NCBI GenBank assembly: GCA_900465685.1
Contig: UEGR01000016.1
Span: 62,001-126,000 of the forward strand
Length of the DNA stretch: 64,000 nt
Source: Hyphomicrobiales bacterium
GTDB lineage: Bacteria; Pseudomonadota; Alphaproteobacteria; Rhizobiales; Rhizobiaceae
Direction: 5' to 3'
Shown: positions 36,504-46,072 of the stretch, piece after piece
How the letters are laid out: each line of letters starts with the position of its first letter
Position numbering within the stretch: the first letter of the stretch is position 1
Position numbers and translations under genes: made by a program
Notes under the pieces: model-generated
What the model was told of the DNA's origin: nothing
What the model saw: the letters and a program-made list of their open reading frames with translations, nothing else
Databases searched by the model: none

Positions 36504-36992
36504 CGAATTGAAATCACCTGGTGGCGGAAGTCTATTTCCTGGATAAATTTCTTCGCTTATACGACAGAAATAGAGATTACCACCAGTGCAAAAGGCACTG
36601 ATATATTAAACAATGCAATTCAATATAAATGGTAGATTTTACTGATCAGTATTAATCAAATAAATACATTTTTGATTACAACGGAAATTTGAATCAAAAA
36701 ATAATTTTATATAAAGAACTTGATTTGAATTATCGTCATTTCTGATTATTCTCCAATGCCTAGAATATTATTCTCTCCCATTGAATGATCCATTGGAATG
36801 CTAATGCGTGCAAAAAATGATTGCCAATACCGGCTATGACGGCTGAAACTTGGCGTCTGAGAGACTCGCGCCGCATCTGCTGTTGATGAATGGCTAGTTA
36901 GTCTATTCCGAAAGTTCTCTATTCGGAGTTGCCCTTCGTCGAAAACATGACTAAATAACTCATATTTCTGAATGTGTCTTTGGATCAAGTGT
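36504..36992. other. AT-rich region upstream of the sigma factor operon
   Basis: About 490 bases between divergent genes, AT-rich and without a supported gene. It must hold promoters for the EAL gene and for the ECF sigma operon. A short AGAAT-N3-ATTCT inverted repeat (36762-36774) is the only symmetric site that caught the eye. Confidence 0.45.
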
Positions 36993-37487
36993 ATGTCTTC
37001 GATGAATGCCGTTTTTGAACGTTTCTTTGTACGAGAGCGTTCGCGTCTGAAACGGTTTGCCGTAAAACTTCTCGGTAATGCGCACGACGCCGACGACATC
37101 CTTCAGGAGACCTACATCAAGCTCTCTTCGCGCGAACTCTCAGACGGTGACAGAGGACTGGTGGTTCGTACTTTGACAACATTGGCCTTCGATCACATTC
37201 GCAGGCGGAAGGTTCATGACGCTGGCGGCGAGCCAGCGAGTGACGAGATTTTTGTGGAGCACATCCAGCCCGAACGTATCGTTTCGTCGAAACGTGACCT
37301 CGCTGTTCTGCTCGAAGCGATCAATCACCTGCCGCGCCGCCGTGCGAAAATCTTCCTGCTCGCGCGCGTCGATGGCATGGCTTATGGACAAATCGCACAA
37401 ACGCTCGACGTTTCGATCAGCACCGTCGAGAAAGAAATGGCCGCCGCCATAGCTTTTTGCCATAAGTGGCAGCAGTCCCATGGTTGA
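36993..37487 (+). CDS. ECF RNA polymerase sigma factor (FecI/HasI type)
   Basis: About 164 residues with region 2 (LLGNAHDADDILQETYIKL) and region 4 (LPRRRAKIFLLARVDGMAYGQIAQTLDVSISTVEKEM) of FecI-type sigma factors. Such factors respond to iron or haem uptake through a FecR anti-sigma and an STN-bearing outer-membrane receptor. Exactly those two genes follow. The stop overlaps the anti-sigma start by eight bases, so translation is coupled. The start is uncertain between 36993 and 37002. Confidence 0.9.
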   Translation: MSSMNAVFERFFVRERSRLKRFAVKLLGNAHDADDILQETYIKLSSRELSDGDRGLVVRTLTTLAFDHIRRRKVHDAGGEPASDEIFVEHIQPERIVSSKRDLAVLLEAINHLPRRRAKIFLLARVDGMAYGQIAQTLDVSISTVEKEMAAAIAFCHKWQQSHG

Positions 37488-38502
37488 TTGCGTTTCATGT
37501 GTCCAAACTTTAAATAGCAAAAGTATGTTGGAAGCTGGCACCCACGAAAAGTCGAAAGACGTAGCGATTGATGAAGCCGCGACGTGGTTTGTCCGTATGA
37601 GCAGTCATCCGGTAACGGAGGATACAAAGCGCTCGTTTCAATTGTGGTTGCAAGACAGTCCCGCAAATTCGGACGCCTATGACAGCATTTGCAAGCTGTG
37701 GGGTGACTTGAAAGCACCGGCTCAGATTGTCGCCAGATCCAGCCGACCCAAATTGGGTTGGATTGAATACTTTGTCTCTTACCGGGTCTTGAAATGGACC
37801 GCCGTTGCAACCTCAGCCGTCCTGTTCATTGGCTTGGGCGCAATCTGGCGCGATGAAGGTTTGATAGCCCGAGGATTTGCGGACTATGCCACCTCACCTG
37901 GAACCCACCGTGAAGTTGCACTTTCGGATGGAACCAAGATTTATCTGGATGGCGACAGTGCCATGGATACGACGTTTTTGGTCGACGAACGTCATATTAA
38001 ACTCATCCGTGGTCGCGCATGGTTTAACGTAGCGCGCGATGAAAACCGGCCGTTCTATGTCGAAACACAAAACGCAACCGTCCGCGTTCTCGGAACAGTT
38101 TTCACCGTCGATATCGAGAAAAGCGATAAAACGACAGTCAGCGTGGAAAGCGGCGAGGTTTCAATTCACTCCGCAGACAGCCAAATCGAGCTTGAAGCAG
38201 GCAATGTTGCAACAGCTTCGCCCGGCGGTCTTCACAAGCTGGAAAATGCCGAGATCGACAAGATGAGTTCCTGGCGTCGGGGGCTCATCATTATGAACCA
38301 GACACCGCTCGAAACCGTTTTGTCAGAAGTTTCGCGTTATACAACGGGCCGGATTGTAGTCTCGGACCGAAACATCAAGAACCTACAGCTTTCGGGTGTA
38401 TTCCGTACAGATGATACTGATGCAATATTCGCAGCACTGCAATCAGTGCTAGGCCTAAAAGTCAGAAAAATCCCGGGTTTGCTGACGTTTATCTACCGCT
38501 AA
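37480..38502 (+). CDS. FecR/HasS-type anti-sigma factor
   Basis: A protein of 340 residues or about 325 if it starts at 37525. The N-terminal cytoplasmic domain (EAATWFVRMSSHP, FQLWLQDSPANSDAYDSI) binds the sigma factor. A single membrane span (about 108-125, TAVATSAVLFIGLGAIW) leads to the periplasmic FecR domain (GTHREVALSDGTKIYLDGDS, VLGTVFTVDI) and a C-terminal STN-like fold (LSGVFRTDDTDAIFAALQ) that contacts the receptor. It carries the haem or iron signal across the inner membrane. Confidence 0.9.
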   Translation: MVDCVSCVQTLNSKSMLEAGTHEKSKDVAIDEAATWFVRMSSHPVTEDTKRSFQLWLQDSPANSDAYDSICKLWGDLKAPAQIVARSSRPKLGWIEYFVSYRVLKWTAVATSAVLFIGLGAIWRDEGLIARGFADYATSPGTHREVALSDGTKIYLDGDSAMDTTFLVDERHIKLIRGRAWFNVARDENRPFYVETQNATVRVLGTVFTVDIEKSDKTTVSVESGEVSIHSADSQIELEAGNVATASPGGLHKLENAEIDKMSSWRRGLIIMNQTPLETVLSEVSRYTTGRIVVSDRNIKNLQLSGVFRTDDTDAIFAALQSVLGLKVRKIPGLLTFIYR

Positions 38503-38606
38503 ACTGCTTTCGGTAGAAATTACGGATTATTTTTACGGGTTTTCCCAATCTCGTCCGTTCTTTGCATGAAGGGCTCGATGCCCATGCAATTGAACAGGGA
38601 CGGTTC

Positions 38607-41513
38607 ATGGAAAAGACATTCAGAACAGCGCTCGCCGTGGGCAGAATTTCGTTAATCGCGCTGGTAGTCGCAACAACACCAGGCGTCTTGGCGCAGGACA
38701 TGGGTTTGCAAAACGAACCTTCCATCTTCGCTTTCGATATTCCGTCAAAGCCGCTGCTGTCGGCTCTTGCGGATTTCACGCAGGTAACCGGTATCCAGAT
38801 AGTGAGACAGGACGGCAATCCTATCCAGGGGCCATCCATTGCCATCACAGGTCGCCAGTCTGCCAACGCTGCACTCACCCAACTGCTATCGAAATCAGGG
38901 GTAGGCCATCGTTTCATCGATGCGCATACGGTGAGCATCTTTGATCGCAGGGCAACCGCCCCTGAAAACTCAACCACTATTGCGCCCGACGATGGAACGA
39001 CCTTGCTGGAGACAATCGTAGTCGACAACACAAGGATGACGGAAGCCGCTTCGGTTTATACTGCGCCTCGCTCCAGCGTTTATGTCTCCGGCGAGGAACT
39101 GGGCCGCTATGGCCCCATCTCCCCAGCGGACATTCTCAAGGGTCTACCTGGCATTCAAGTCGCTGATAGCAGGAATGGCGGTGGCGTGGACGTCAATATT
39201 CGCGGGATGCAGGGACAAAGCCGCGTGGCGGTCACCGTGGATGGATCGCAGCAAGCTCTGAATGTTTACCGCGGCTACGCTGGCACGCAACAGCGGAGCT
39301 ATTTCGACCCTGATCTCGTCAGCGACATGATCATAAGCAAGGGGCCGGGACTGGCCGCCGGTGCAGCCGGCGCAATTGGCGGCACTGTCGCGATCACAAC
39401 CTTGCGTCCCGAAGACATTCTCAGTCCTGGCAAGAATATCGGCGTGCGATTGAAGGGCGAATTGTGGGACAACGGTATTAAGCCACCGCATCGTAATTCC
39501 CAGATAGAAAGCAGCAGTGAGTTGTTTGCCAAGCCTCAGCAAGGCAAAGACAATCTGTTTGACTCCGATGCCAGGTCGGGCAGTGCAGCTTTTGCCTTCC
39601 AGCAGGACAATTTCGATTTCATCGCAGCCTATGCCCGCCGCAATCAGGGCAACTACATCGCCGGGCGTCATGGCCGCGATAAATACCGCATATTTGGCAG
39701 CTCCGGCTATGAGCAAAATTCTGCGGCGACATCCTATGCGCCGGGCGAAGAAGTTCTCAATACATCTGCCAAGACAGAATCCATTCTATTGAAGACGACA
39801 ATCCGACCAACGGATGAACAGGAACTGGAACTTAGCTACCGTCGTTTCGACGGTCGCTTCGGCGAAATCATGCCATCCGATATTTTCCGCTCCGGAACAG
39901 CTGGCGTCTATCAGTATCCGCAAGGTGAGATGTTGATCAATTCCGCTTCCGCACGTTACGCTTTTGATCCCGCCAACAATGACTGGATTAATCTCAAGGC
40001 CAATCTTTGGTGGACAGATGCACAAAGCAGTCAGATAAACGGCGTTACAGGTCCCAAGTCACAGTATTTCGCAAGTGATCGCAGTTGGGTCAGAATGTCC
40101 AATCGTCGTATTGGCGGTGATGTCTCCAACAAATCGGATTTTGCAACCCGGTTTGGCGATTTCAACCTCACGCTCGGCGGTTCGTTCCAGCACGAGGATA
40201 TCCGACCACAGGACAGTGTTGTTATTACTGAGCACGATCTTAACACCAACCGGTTTCTGCGTGATGGTTCGAGAACGGAGATGAGCCTTTCAGGTCAACT
40301 TCAGTATCGGCCAATTGATACACTCGAATTCTGGGGTGGCGGTCGTTACAGTATGTTTCGCTCTAAAGACCGCAATGCTATGTCGAAAGCGCGTTGGGAG
40401 GAGGTTTTTGGCCGCTGGATATATGCATCCAACTCCAAAGATTCTGGATATATGTTCTGGCGACCGGATGCAAATGGTGTGTTTGGCGATGCCACGGACC
40501 CTCGCCTGAACAATGGACTGCTCTTTGGTGACAGCAACAATCCATTCGATGGAGTGCCTTTCAATGATTTTGGCGCCACCTATACGCACGCATTTGATCC
40601 CCGTTGGTCGGAAACCGTTGTCGGCTTTGACCGAGGGTCTCCAATGTCGGCCAAAGACAGCGGATTCACTCCTGCCTTTGGTGCAAATTACGAGATTGCG
40701 CCGGAGACCTTCCTTTATGTGAGCTATGCAGAAGGCATGCGCATGCCTTCGCTTTTTGAGACGACCTTGGGAACACTTCAGGTAGAGCCGACAAGTGGGC
40801 TGAAGCCCGAACGTTCACGCAACTGGGAGATTGGAGCCAGCACCACACTTGATAATCTGCTAAGCGAGGGCGACACGACCTCGTTAAAGCTTGCCTACTT
40901 TAACACCAATGTCAAAGACTACATCACCCGCTACTATGATCCGAATACGAACGGCGTGATGACTTTCTCAAATGCAGAAAGTTACAAGACGAGCGGCCTT
41001 GAGTTTCAGTCCAAGTTTGACAATGGCAAAATATTTGCTGATCTGTCGGCCACCTATTATTTCAAAACCGAGACATGCGATCCCGCATTTGCGTCATACT
41101 TGCGCGAAACCGCAGGCATTTATCAACATACCGAGAATACGCCCGATTGCACGCCTGGCAGCTTCATGGGTTCCTATACCAATACACAGAACCCGCCCAA
41201 ATATGCGGTGAACCTGACCTTGGGCAGCCGCTTCTTCGAGGAGAAGCTGATCCTGGGAGGGCGAATGAGCTATACATCCGGCCCCACTGAGAAAGTCAGC
41301 GAGCCGTGGCAAACCGGTGCGACGACACCACAGCTCGTTTATCACCCGGTAGCAATTTTCGATGCCTTTATGAGTTACAAGCTTAGAGACGATGCCATCT
41401 TCAACGCATCGGTCCAGAATATCACGAACCGGTACTATCTAGATGCGTTGGCACAAAGTTTTATGCCAGCTCCCGGCCGTACATATCGCGCCGGGCTGAC
41501 AATCAAGTTTTGA
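38607..41513 (+). CDS. TonB-dependent receptor with STN signalling domain, HasR/haem-receptor type
   Basis: A 968-residue outer-membrane receptor. After a signal peptide (ISLIALVVATTPGVLAQ) comes an STN domain (about residues 35-115: FDIPSKPLLSALADFTQVTG), a TonB box region, a plug (GPISPADILKGLPGIQVAD, VDVNIRGMQGQSRVAVTVDG) and a 22-strand barrel ending in YRAGLTIKF. The plug and barrel resemble the haem/haemoglobin receptor group (HasR, HutA). The segment YVSYAEGMRMPSLFE stands where FRAP-box receptors have a haem-contact motif. With its sigma and anti-sigma it forms a HasI-HasS-HasR-like unit, but no haemophore gene is near. The ATG at 38607 is chosen for its signal peptide. Confidence 0.88.
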   Translation: MEKTFRTALAVGRISLIALVVATTPGVLAQDMGLQNEPSIFAFDIPSKPLLSALADFTQVTGIQIVRQDGNPIQGPSIAITGRQSANAALTQLLSKSGVGHRFIDAHTVSIFDRRATAPENSTTIAPDDGTTLLETIVVDNTRMTEAASVYTAPRSSVYVSGEELGRYGPISPADILKGLPGIQVADSRNGGGVDVNIRGMQGQSRVAVTVDGSQQALNVYRGYAGTQQRSYFDPDLVSDMIISKGPGLAAGAAGAIGGTVAITTLRPEDILSPGKNIGVRLKGELWDNGIKPPHRNSQIESSSELFAKPQQGKDNLFDSDARSGSAAFAFQQDNFDFIAAYARRNQGNYIAGRHGRDKYRIFGSSGYEQNSAATSYAPGEEVLNTSAKTESILLKTTIRPTDEQELELSYRRFDGRFGEIMPSDIFRSGTAGVYQYPQGEMLINSASARYAFDPANNDWINLKANLWWTDAQSSQINGVTGPKSQYFASDRSWVRMSNRRIGGDVSNKSDFATRFGDFNLTLGGSFQHEDIRPQDSVVITEHDLNTNRFLRDGSRTEMSLSGQLQYRPIDTLEFWGGGRYSMFRSKDRNAMSKARWEEVFGRWIYASNSKDSGYMFWRPDANGVFGDATDPRLNNGLLFGDSNNPFDGVPFNDFGATYTHAFDPRWSETVVGFDRGSPMSAKDSGFTPAFGANYEIAPETFLYVSYAEGMRMPSLFETTLGTLQVEPTSGLKPERSRNWEIGASTTLDNLLSEGDTTSLKLAYFNTNVKDYITRYYDPNTNGVMTFSNAESYKTSGLEFQSKFDNGKIFADLSATYYFKTETCDPAFASYLRETAGIYQHTENTPDCTPGSFMGSYTNTQNPPKYAVNLTLGSRFFEEKLILGGRMSYTSGPTEKVSEPWQTGATTPQLVYHPVAIFDAFMSYKLRDDAIFNASVQNITNRYYLDALAQSFMPAPGRTYRAGLTIKF

Positions 41514-41591
41514 AGTATTGGACACCGGAGCGACCCGCGACGTATATGTGTCGCATCACGTTTTCACACCGCCTCTAAAGGAGATCAACAA

Positions 41592-41613
41592 GCCCCGCTA
41601 GCAATGGCGGGGC
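41592..41613 (+). terminator. Hairpin after the TonB receptor gene
   Basis: A 7-bp GC-only stem (GCCCCGC 41592-41598 and GCGGGGC 41607-41613) lies 80 bases after the receptor stop codon. There is no T tract right after it, so it may be a Rho-aided or weak terminator. Confidence 0.4.
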
Positions 41614-41787
41614 CTGCAGTATTGATCGGCTTCATTGGTAACGCGATTGTTCCGCCGATTTTCAGTGTGCACAGCCAAGGGACAAAGAAGCCTTTTGGCT
41701 GTGCACTTGTATTGCGCGCTCAATCGCGTTTACCAGCCTATGCATGTCGTCAGTTCCCTTTTGCCGCCGTCAATACATCACAGCTAT

Positions 41788-43506
41788 TCACGGAATGACG
41801 CTGACCTCGACCAACGCCAGGCCCTTGTTTGCTGATACGTGCGTGACAGCGGCCTCCAATGCTGCGGGCAGATCTTCCGCTCGATCGACGCGCTGTGCAA
41901 AGGCGCGGCTGGCCTGCGCGATCATCGTGAAGTCGGGTGTAGGCCCCAGCGAAGTCAATGGCATGATATTGGCCTGCGCCGCATAACCTTCTGGATAGAG
42001 ATTGGCGACCGACTGGCGCACCGCGCCCCATTCGGAATTGTTGACGACGACAACTACGATCGAAAGGCCCAGAGCTTCCGCGATCTGATGACAGACCACG
42101 GGATTGGCAAACATATAGGAGCCATCACCCATCGTCGCGACGACAAGCCTGTCAGGTTTTGCCAGTTTTATGCCCAGAGCAGCTGGAAAAGACCAGCCAA
42201 GACCGCCCGAATGCGGTTCCTGAAACCAGCTTCCATGCCCGTTCAATGTCACTGTCTCCATCAGACAGCCAAGCTCCGACAGAATTGATACCTCGTGACC
42301 CTGAACAGCCCGCGAAAGACAGAGACTGACGTGATCTTTCGTTATACCGGAGTTCTGCCCGGTCTCAGCCCTGGAAAGGACTTTTGCCCGTCGCGTGCGA
42401 CAGCGTTCCTGTACATCTTCGCGACGATCATCGACGTTACGGTTGCCTTCGACGCCAAACTCCTCCAGCGCCTTTTCCAATGCAACAAGAAACGGGCCGA
42501 GCTCGCTGGTAATGGTCCGGTCCGACGGAAAATTCCGATAGGGGAACCGCTCGTAAAGCGGATCCGCACCAACCTGAAAAATCCGGCAATCCGCTTTCGG
42601 TTCGTGAATGGCGGGGGACCAAGGCGCCAGACAATCCAGCACGACGATGAGATCCGCCTCTTCAATCCACGGCGCAATTTCGTCGCCAGTCGAAAAGGGA
42701 TGATCGGTCGCAAGCGCAAGCTGTACCGCCCAATACTGGCTGACAGGGATAGCCCAGTTGCGGGCAATCCGATCCAGAGCAGCAAAACCCTGCTGTGTCC
42801 CAGCACCTCTCTGTGCTACGAACAAGGGGCGCTGCGCAGCATGGATGGCCTTCGCTAGTTCGCTCACGCCATCAAGGTCAAGCGCAGAAACGGAAGCCGC
42901 CACCCGGCTGGGTGCGGTCAAGCCTTCATACTCAACGACCTCACACAGCACTTCGCGTGGAACACTCACATAGACTGGGCCTCGTGGTGTGGAACTCGCA
43001 ATGGCAAATGCCCGGTCAATGACGTCTGGTATCTGCTCTGGAAAGCGGAGTTCATAGTCCCATTTGGAAGCTTCGCGGACCAGCGCATGCTGATCGCGCA
43101 TTTCCTGTCCCCAGCCGATCGGCACTGTGCGCGCACCAAAACGCCCCTTTTCAAGCGTTGGCGTTCGCCCCGACAACAACAGCATGGGGATTTGTTCAGC
43201 TGCGGCATTGATGGCGCCCATAGCGCAATTTGCAAGACCGACATTGGTGTGCGCCATCACCGCCTGCGGACGGCCTGATGCGAGATAGTATCCGTGCGCC
43301 ATCGCGACAGCGGCGGACTCGTGAGGAATGACAAGCGCTTCCGGCAATGCAATGCCGTTAGCCTTGGCTTCAGCCAGCCCCTCGATAATGGGAGGAAAGT
43401 CGGTACCGGAATTGGCAAAAATATAGTCCACGCCAACAGCTTTCAGCCGCGCCAGAAGCGCGCCTCCTGCAGTCATGGAATGACCAGTCTGGTATCGAAC
43501 ATCCAT
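41788..43506 (-). CDS. ThDP-dependent decarboxylase (benzoylformate decarboxylase/acetolactate synthase-like)
   Basis: A 572-residue thiamine-diphosphate enzyme. The N-terminal Pyr domain has the catalytic glutamate in IPHESAAVAMAHGYYLASG, and the PP domain has the Mg/ThDP motif GDGSYMFANP ending in VVNNSEW. The middle domain is normal. Family members decarboxylate 2-keto acids such as benzoylformate or form acetolactate-like products. The ATG at 43506 has GGAGGAG upstream, so the longer frame is not used. It is divergent from an IclR regulator, and an aldehyde dehydrogenase follows that regulator, so aldehyde release and oxidation is the likely pathway. Confidence 0.82.
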   Translation of the reverse strand: MDVRYQTGHSMTAGGALLARLKAVGVDYIFANSGTDFPPIIEGLAEAKANGIALPEALVIPHESAAVAMAHGYYLASGRPQAVMAHTNVGLANCAMGAINAAAEQIPMLLLSGRTPTLEKGRFGARTVPIGWGQEMRDQHALVREASKWDYELRFPEQIPDVIDRAFAIASSTPRGPVYVSVPREVLCEVVEYEGLTAPSRVAASVSALDLDGVSELAKAIHAAQRPLFVAQRGAGTQQGFAALDRIARNWAIPVSQYWAVQLALATDHPFSTGDEIAPWIEEADLIVVLDCLAPWSPAIHEPKADCRIFQVGADPLYERFPYRNFPSDRTITSELGPFLVALEKALEEFGVEGNRNVDDRREDVQERCRTRRAKVLSRAETGQNSGITKDHVSLCLSRAVQGHEVSILSELGCLMETVTLNGHGSWFQEPHSGGLGWSFPAALGIKLAKPDRLVVATMGDGSYMFANPVVCHQIAEALGLSIVVVVVNNSEWGAVRQSVANLYPEGYAAQANIMPLTSLGPTPDFTMIAQASRAFAQRVDRAEDLPAALEAAVTHVSANKGLALVEVSVIP

Positions 43507-43668
43507 GCGTCTTGCTCCTCCTGAGAATTTCGCATCCAATTCTGCTGTCAGCATATATTTCTATATATGAAATACTTATTGCTATTAATGCTAGTTCCGT
43601 TATACTTCCCATGTCAACATGCTTTGATATTTTGTGATCAGCGCGTCCGGTCGGGAGAAAGATGCGAC

Positions 43669-44439
43669 ATGAGCCAGGCCAATGGATCGGTTATTAAAGC
43701 CTTCCAGATATTGGACTTATTCGACGATCAACTGCTTCAGATTGGTACGAGTGATGTCGTCTCGCGCCTGAGGTTGAATACCATTACCGCGCACCGTTTT
43801 CTAAAAACCCTTGAAGCCGCCGGCGCACTCGTTGCGGTGTCGCGTGGTCAGTATCGACTGGGGTACAAACTTGCTGAATTGGGCAAACGCGCGGCTGGTG
43901 CGGACAATTTGCGCAGCGCCTTGCAGCCTGTTCTCGATCAATTGACAAAGGAAGTTGGCGAAGGGACGCTTGCTTCCACTTTTGACGGGGAAAGTGCGAT
44001 CTGCATCGCTCGCGCCCTGCCTGATCGGCCGATGTTCGTATCCATTCAGCTTGGTAGCCATCTCGAAGCCTATGCCAGCGCGCATGGCAAATTGTGGCTG
44101 GCGCATTTAAGCGACGCCGCACTTGAGGCCTATCTCGACCGAGTTGAACTGAAAACACTCAACGACGGCTTTGTACCAAGCCGGTCAGGCCTTATCGCCG
44201 AACTCCGTGAAATTAGGAAAACCGGCCTCGCCTATAATCGCGGTGAACGCGAACCCGATGTCTATGCGCTGGCTGTGCCAGTCCTCAATCCGTCCGGTAA
44301 AATGATCTGCGGCCTTTCTGTCTTCAGTTCAAAAAGCCGGATGGAACCGCTGATCGCCAATGACCTTGCAGCCAGGCTCCGCGCATCAGCACAGAGAGTG
44401 CAGATCGCCTTCTACGGCACGGCAGCTCAAGCCAGTTGA
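43669..44439 (+). CDS. IclR-family transcriptional regulator
   Basis: About 256 residues with an N-terminal winged helix (VIKAFQILDLFDDQ, SRLRLNTITAHRFLKTLEAAGAL) and the C-terminal IclR effector domain (ICIARALPDRPMFVSIQLGSHLEAYASAHGKLWLA, NRGEREPDVYALAVPVLN). IclR proteins of this kind control aromatic-acid catabolism and respond to the substrate. It sits between the divergent ThDP decarboxylase and the co-directional aldehyde dehydrogenase. GGGAGAAAG lies 8 bases before the ATG. Confidence 0.92.
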   Translation: MSQANGSVIKAFQILDLFDDQLLQIGTSDVVSRLRLNTITAHRFLKTLEAAGALVAVSRGQYRLGYKLAELGKRAAGADNLRSALQPVLDQLTKEVGEGTLASTFDGESAICIARALPDRPMFVSIQLGSHLEAYASAHGKLWLAHLSDAALEAYLDRVELKTLNDGFVPSRSGLIAELREIRKTGLAYNRGEREPDVYALAVPVLNPSGKMICGLSVFSSKSRMEPLIANDLAARLRASAQRVQIAFYGTAAQAS

Positions 44440-44472
44440 ACACACCTCAATTCCATTAAACGGGAGGATTAA

Positions 44473-45918
44473 ATGAATATTGGACTGCTGATAGATGGCC
44501 AGGATGTCGCGGCGCTAGGCAACGCGACTTTTACCCGTATTGATCCTGTCACTGGCGAAGAAGCCACTACAGCGCCCGCGGCCCGGCAGCCCGATGTCGA
44601 CAAGGCCGTCCAGTCTTCAGCAACGGCCTTCGTACAATGGTCCGAAGTTGGTCCGAGCGAGCGTCGAACCATCTTGCTCAAGGCAGCAGATATTCTCGAA
44701 GTGAAGATCGGTGACTTCATCGCCTGCGGCATCACCGAAACTGGGGCGACGGCCCCGTGGATTGGCTTCAACGTCGGGCTCGCCGCGAAAATCCTGCGCG
44801 AAGTCGCGGCTGTAACAACCCAGATCAAGGGTGAGATTATTCCGTCGGATAAGCCTGGAACCCTTTCCATGGCCGTACGCGAACCGGTTGGCGTCATGGT
44901 TGGAATGGCGCCGTGGAATGCCCCGGTCATTCTGGCAGTGCGCGCCTTTGCGATGCCCATCGCCTGTGGCAATACGGTTGTTCTCAAATCGTCCGAAATG
45001 TGCCCTCGCCTGCATCGAATGCTGGGCGACGTAATGATCGAGGCGGGCCTGCCAAAGGGTGTTCTCAATATTGTCAGCCACAGCGCTGAAGACGCACCGG
45101 AAGTTGTCAGCGCGCTTGTATCGCATCCCCTCGTTAAGCGCATTAACTTCACCGGTTCCACACGGGTTGGAAAGATCATCGCTCTTGAAGCTGCCAAGCA
45201 TCTCAAGCCCGTGCTTCTTGAACTGGGAGGCAAGGCGCCATTGGTCGTATTGGATGACGCTGATCTGGACGGCGCCGTCAACGCAGCGATTTTCGGCGCC
45301 TTTATGAATCAGGGACAAATTTGCATGTCCACTGAACGCATTATCGTCGATGAGAAAATCGCCGGTGAATTCGTGGCAAGATTTACGGAACGAGCTTCGG
45401 CTTTGCCGAGCGGCAACCCACGCGAAAAGGTGGCTCTGGGTGCAGTTGTCGCGCAAGGCACGGTTGACCGGGTGCTGGAACTCGTTGCGGATGCACAGAA
45501 ATCGGGGGCTGCCGTCACAACCGGTGGGACGGCAAATGGGACGATCATGCCAGCGACCATCGTCGATAAAGTTACACCGGCAATGCGTCTGTTCCGCGAG
45601 GAGTCATTTGGACCAGTGGTGTGTGTGATACGCGCCCGTGACGACAAGCATGCCATCGAACTGGCCAATGACACGGAATACGGCCTGTCTTCAGCGGTGT
45701 TCAGCCAGAACATAGACCGCGCACTCAAGGTCGCGCGTAAAATCGATGCAGGCATTTGTCATATCAACGGACCAACGGTGGGAGATGAACCACAAATGCC
45801 GTTCGGCGGCGTCAAAGACAGTGGCTATGGAAGATTTGGTGGTTCTGCGGGCATAGACAGTTTCACCAATCTGCGATGGATCACGATTGAAGACCCAAAG
45901 CAGCATTATCCATTCTAA
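44473..45918 (+). CDS. Aldehyde dehydrogenase (aromatic aldehyde type)
   Basis: A 481-residue NAD(P) aldehyde dehydrogenase. Motifs are intact: the NAD-binding INFTGSTRVGK, the general base glutamate in LLELGGKAPLVV, the catalytic cysteine in NQGQICMSTERI, and EESFGPVVCV. It resembles vanillin, benzaldehyde and salicylaldehyde dehydrogenases. GGGAGG precedes the start and the IclR gene is 33 bases upstream. It would oxidise the aldehyde made by the ThDP decarboxylase to the acid. Confidence 0.9.
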   Translation: MNIGLLIDGQDVAALGNATFTRIDPVTGEEATTAPAARQPDVDKAVQSSATAFVQWSEVGPSERRTILLKAADILEVKIGDFIACGITETGATAPWIGFNVGLAAKILREVAAVTTQIKGEIIPSDKPGTLSMAVREPVGVMVGMAPWNAPVILAVRAFAMPIACGNTVVLKSSEMCPRLHRMLGDVMIEAGLPKGVLNIVSHSAEDAPEVVSALVSHPLVKRINFTGSTRVGKIIALEAAKHLKPVLLELGGKAPLVVLDDADLDGAVNAAIFGAFMNQGQICMSTERIIVDEKIAGEFVARFTERASALPSGNPREKVALGAVVAQGTVDRVLELVADAQKSGAAVTTGGTANGTIMPATIVDKVTPAMRLFREESFGPVVCVIRARDDKHAIELANDTEYGLSSAVFSQNIDRALKVARKIDAGICHINGPTVGDEPQMPFGGVKDSGYGRFGGSAGIDSFTNLRWITIEDPKQHYPF

Positions 45919-46072
45919 CCTCTCTCTACTAAATCGGAGCCATATCAGAGGTGATATGGCTTCGGCTCTACCCCAGTCGGAACAAAGGCACAGCACCTAC
46001 CCACATCACAGCCAGCAACATTGTTCGCCAAAGGCGTCCTACCCCTCAATCAAGCCCAGGAGTGGTATTACG

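Noticed and set aside
36762-36774. AGAAT-N3-ATTCT as an iron-response (Irr/RirA) box
   Set aside because: Similar in flavour to iron boxes but too short, with arm spacing that differs from the usual motif and about 220 bases from the sigma start.
38503-38560. Possible hairpin after the anti-sigma gene
   Set aside because: The CTACCGC/GGTAG match is short and imperfect; the receptor gene follows in the same direction, so no terminator is called.
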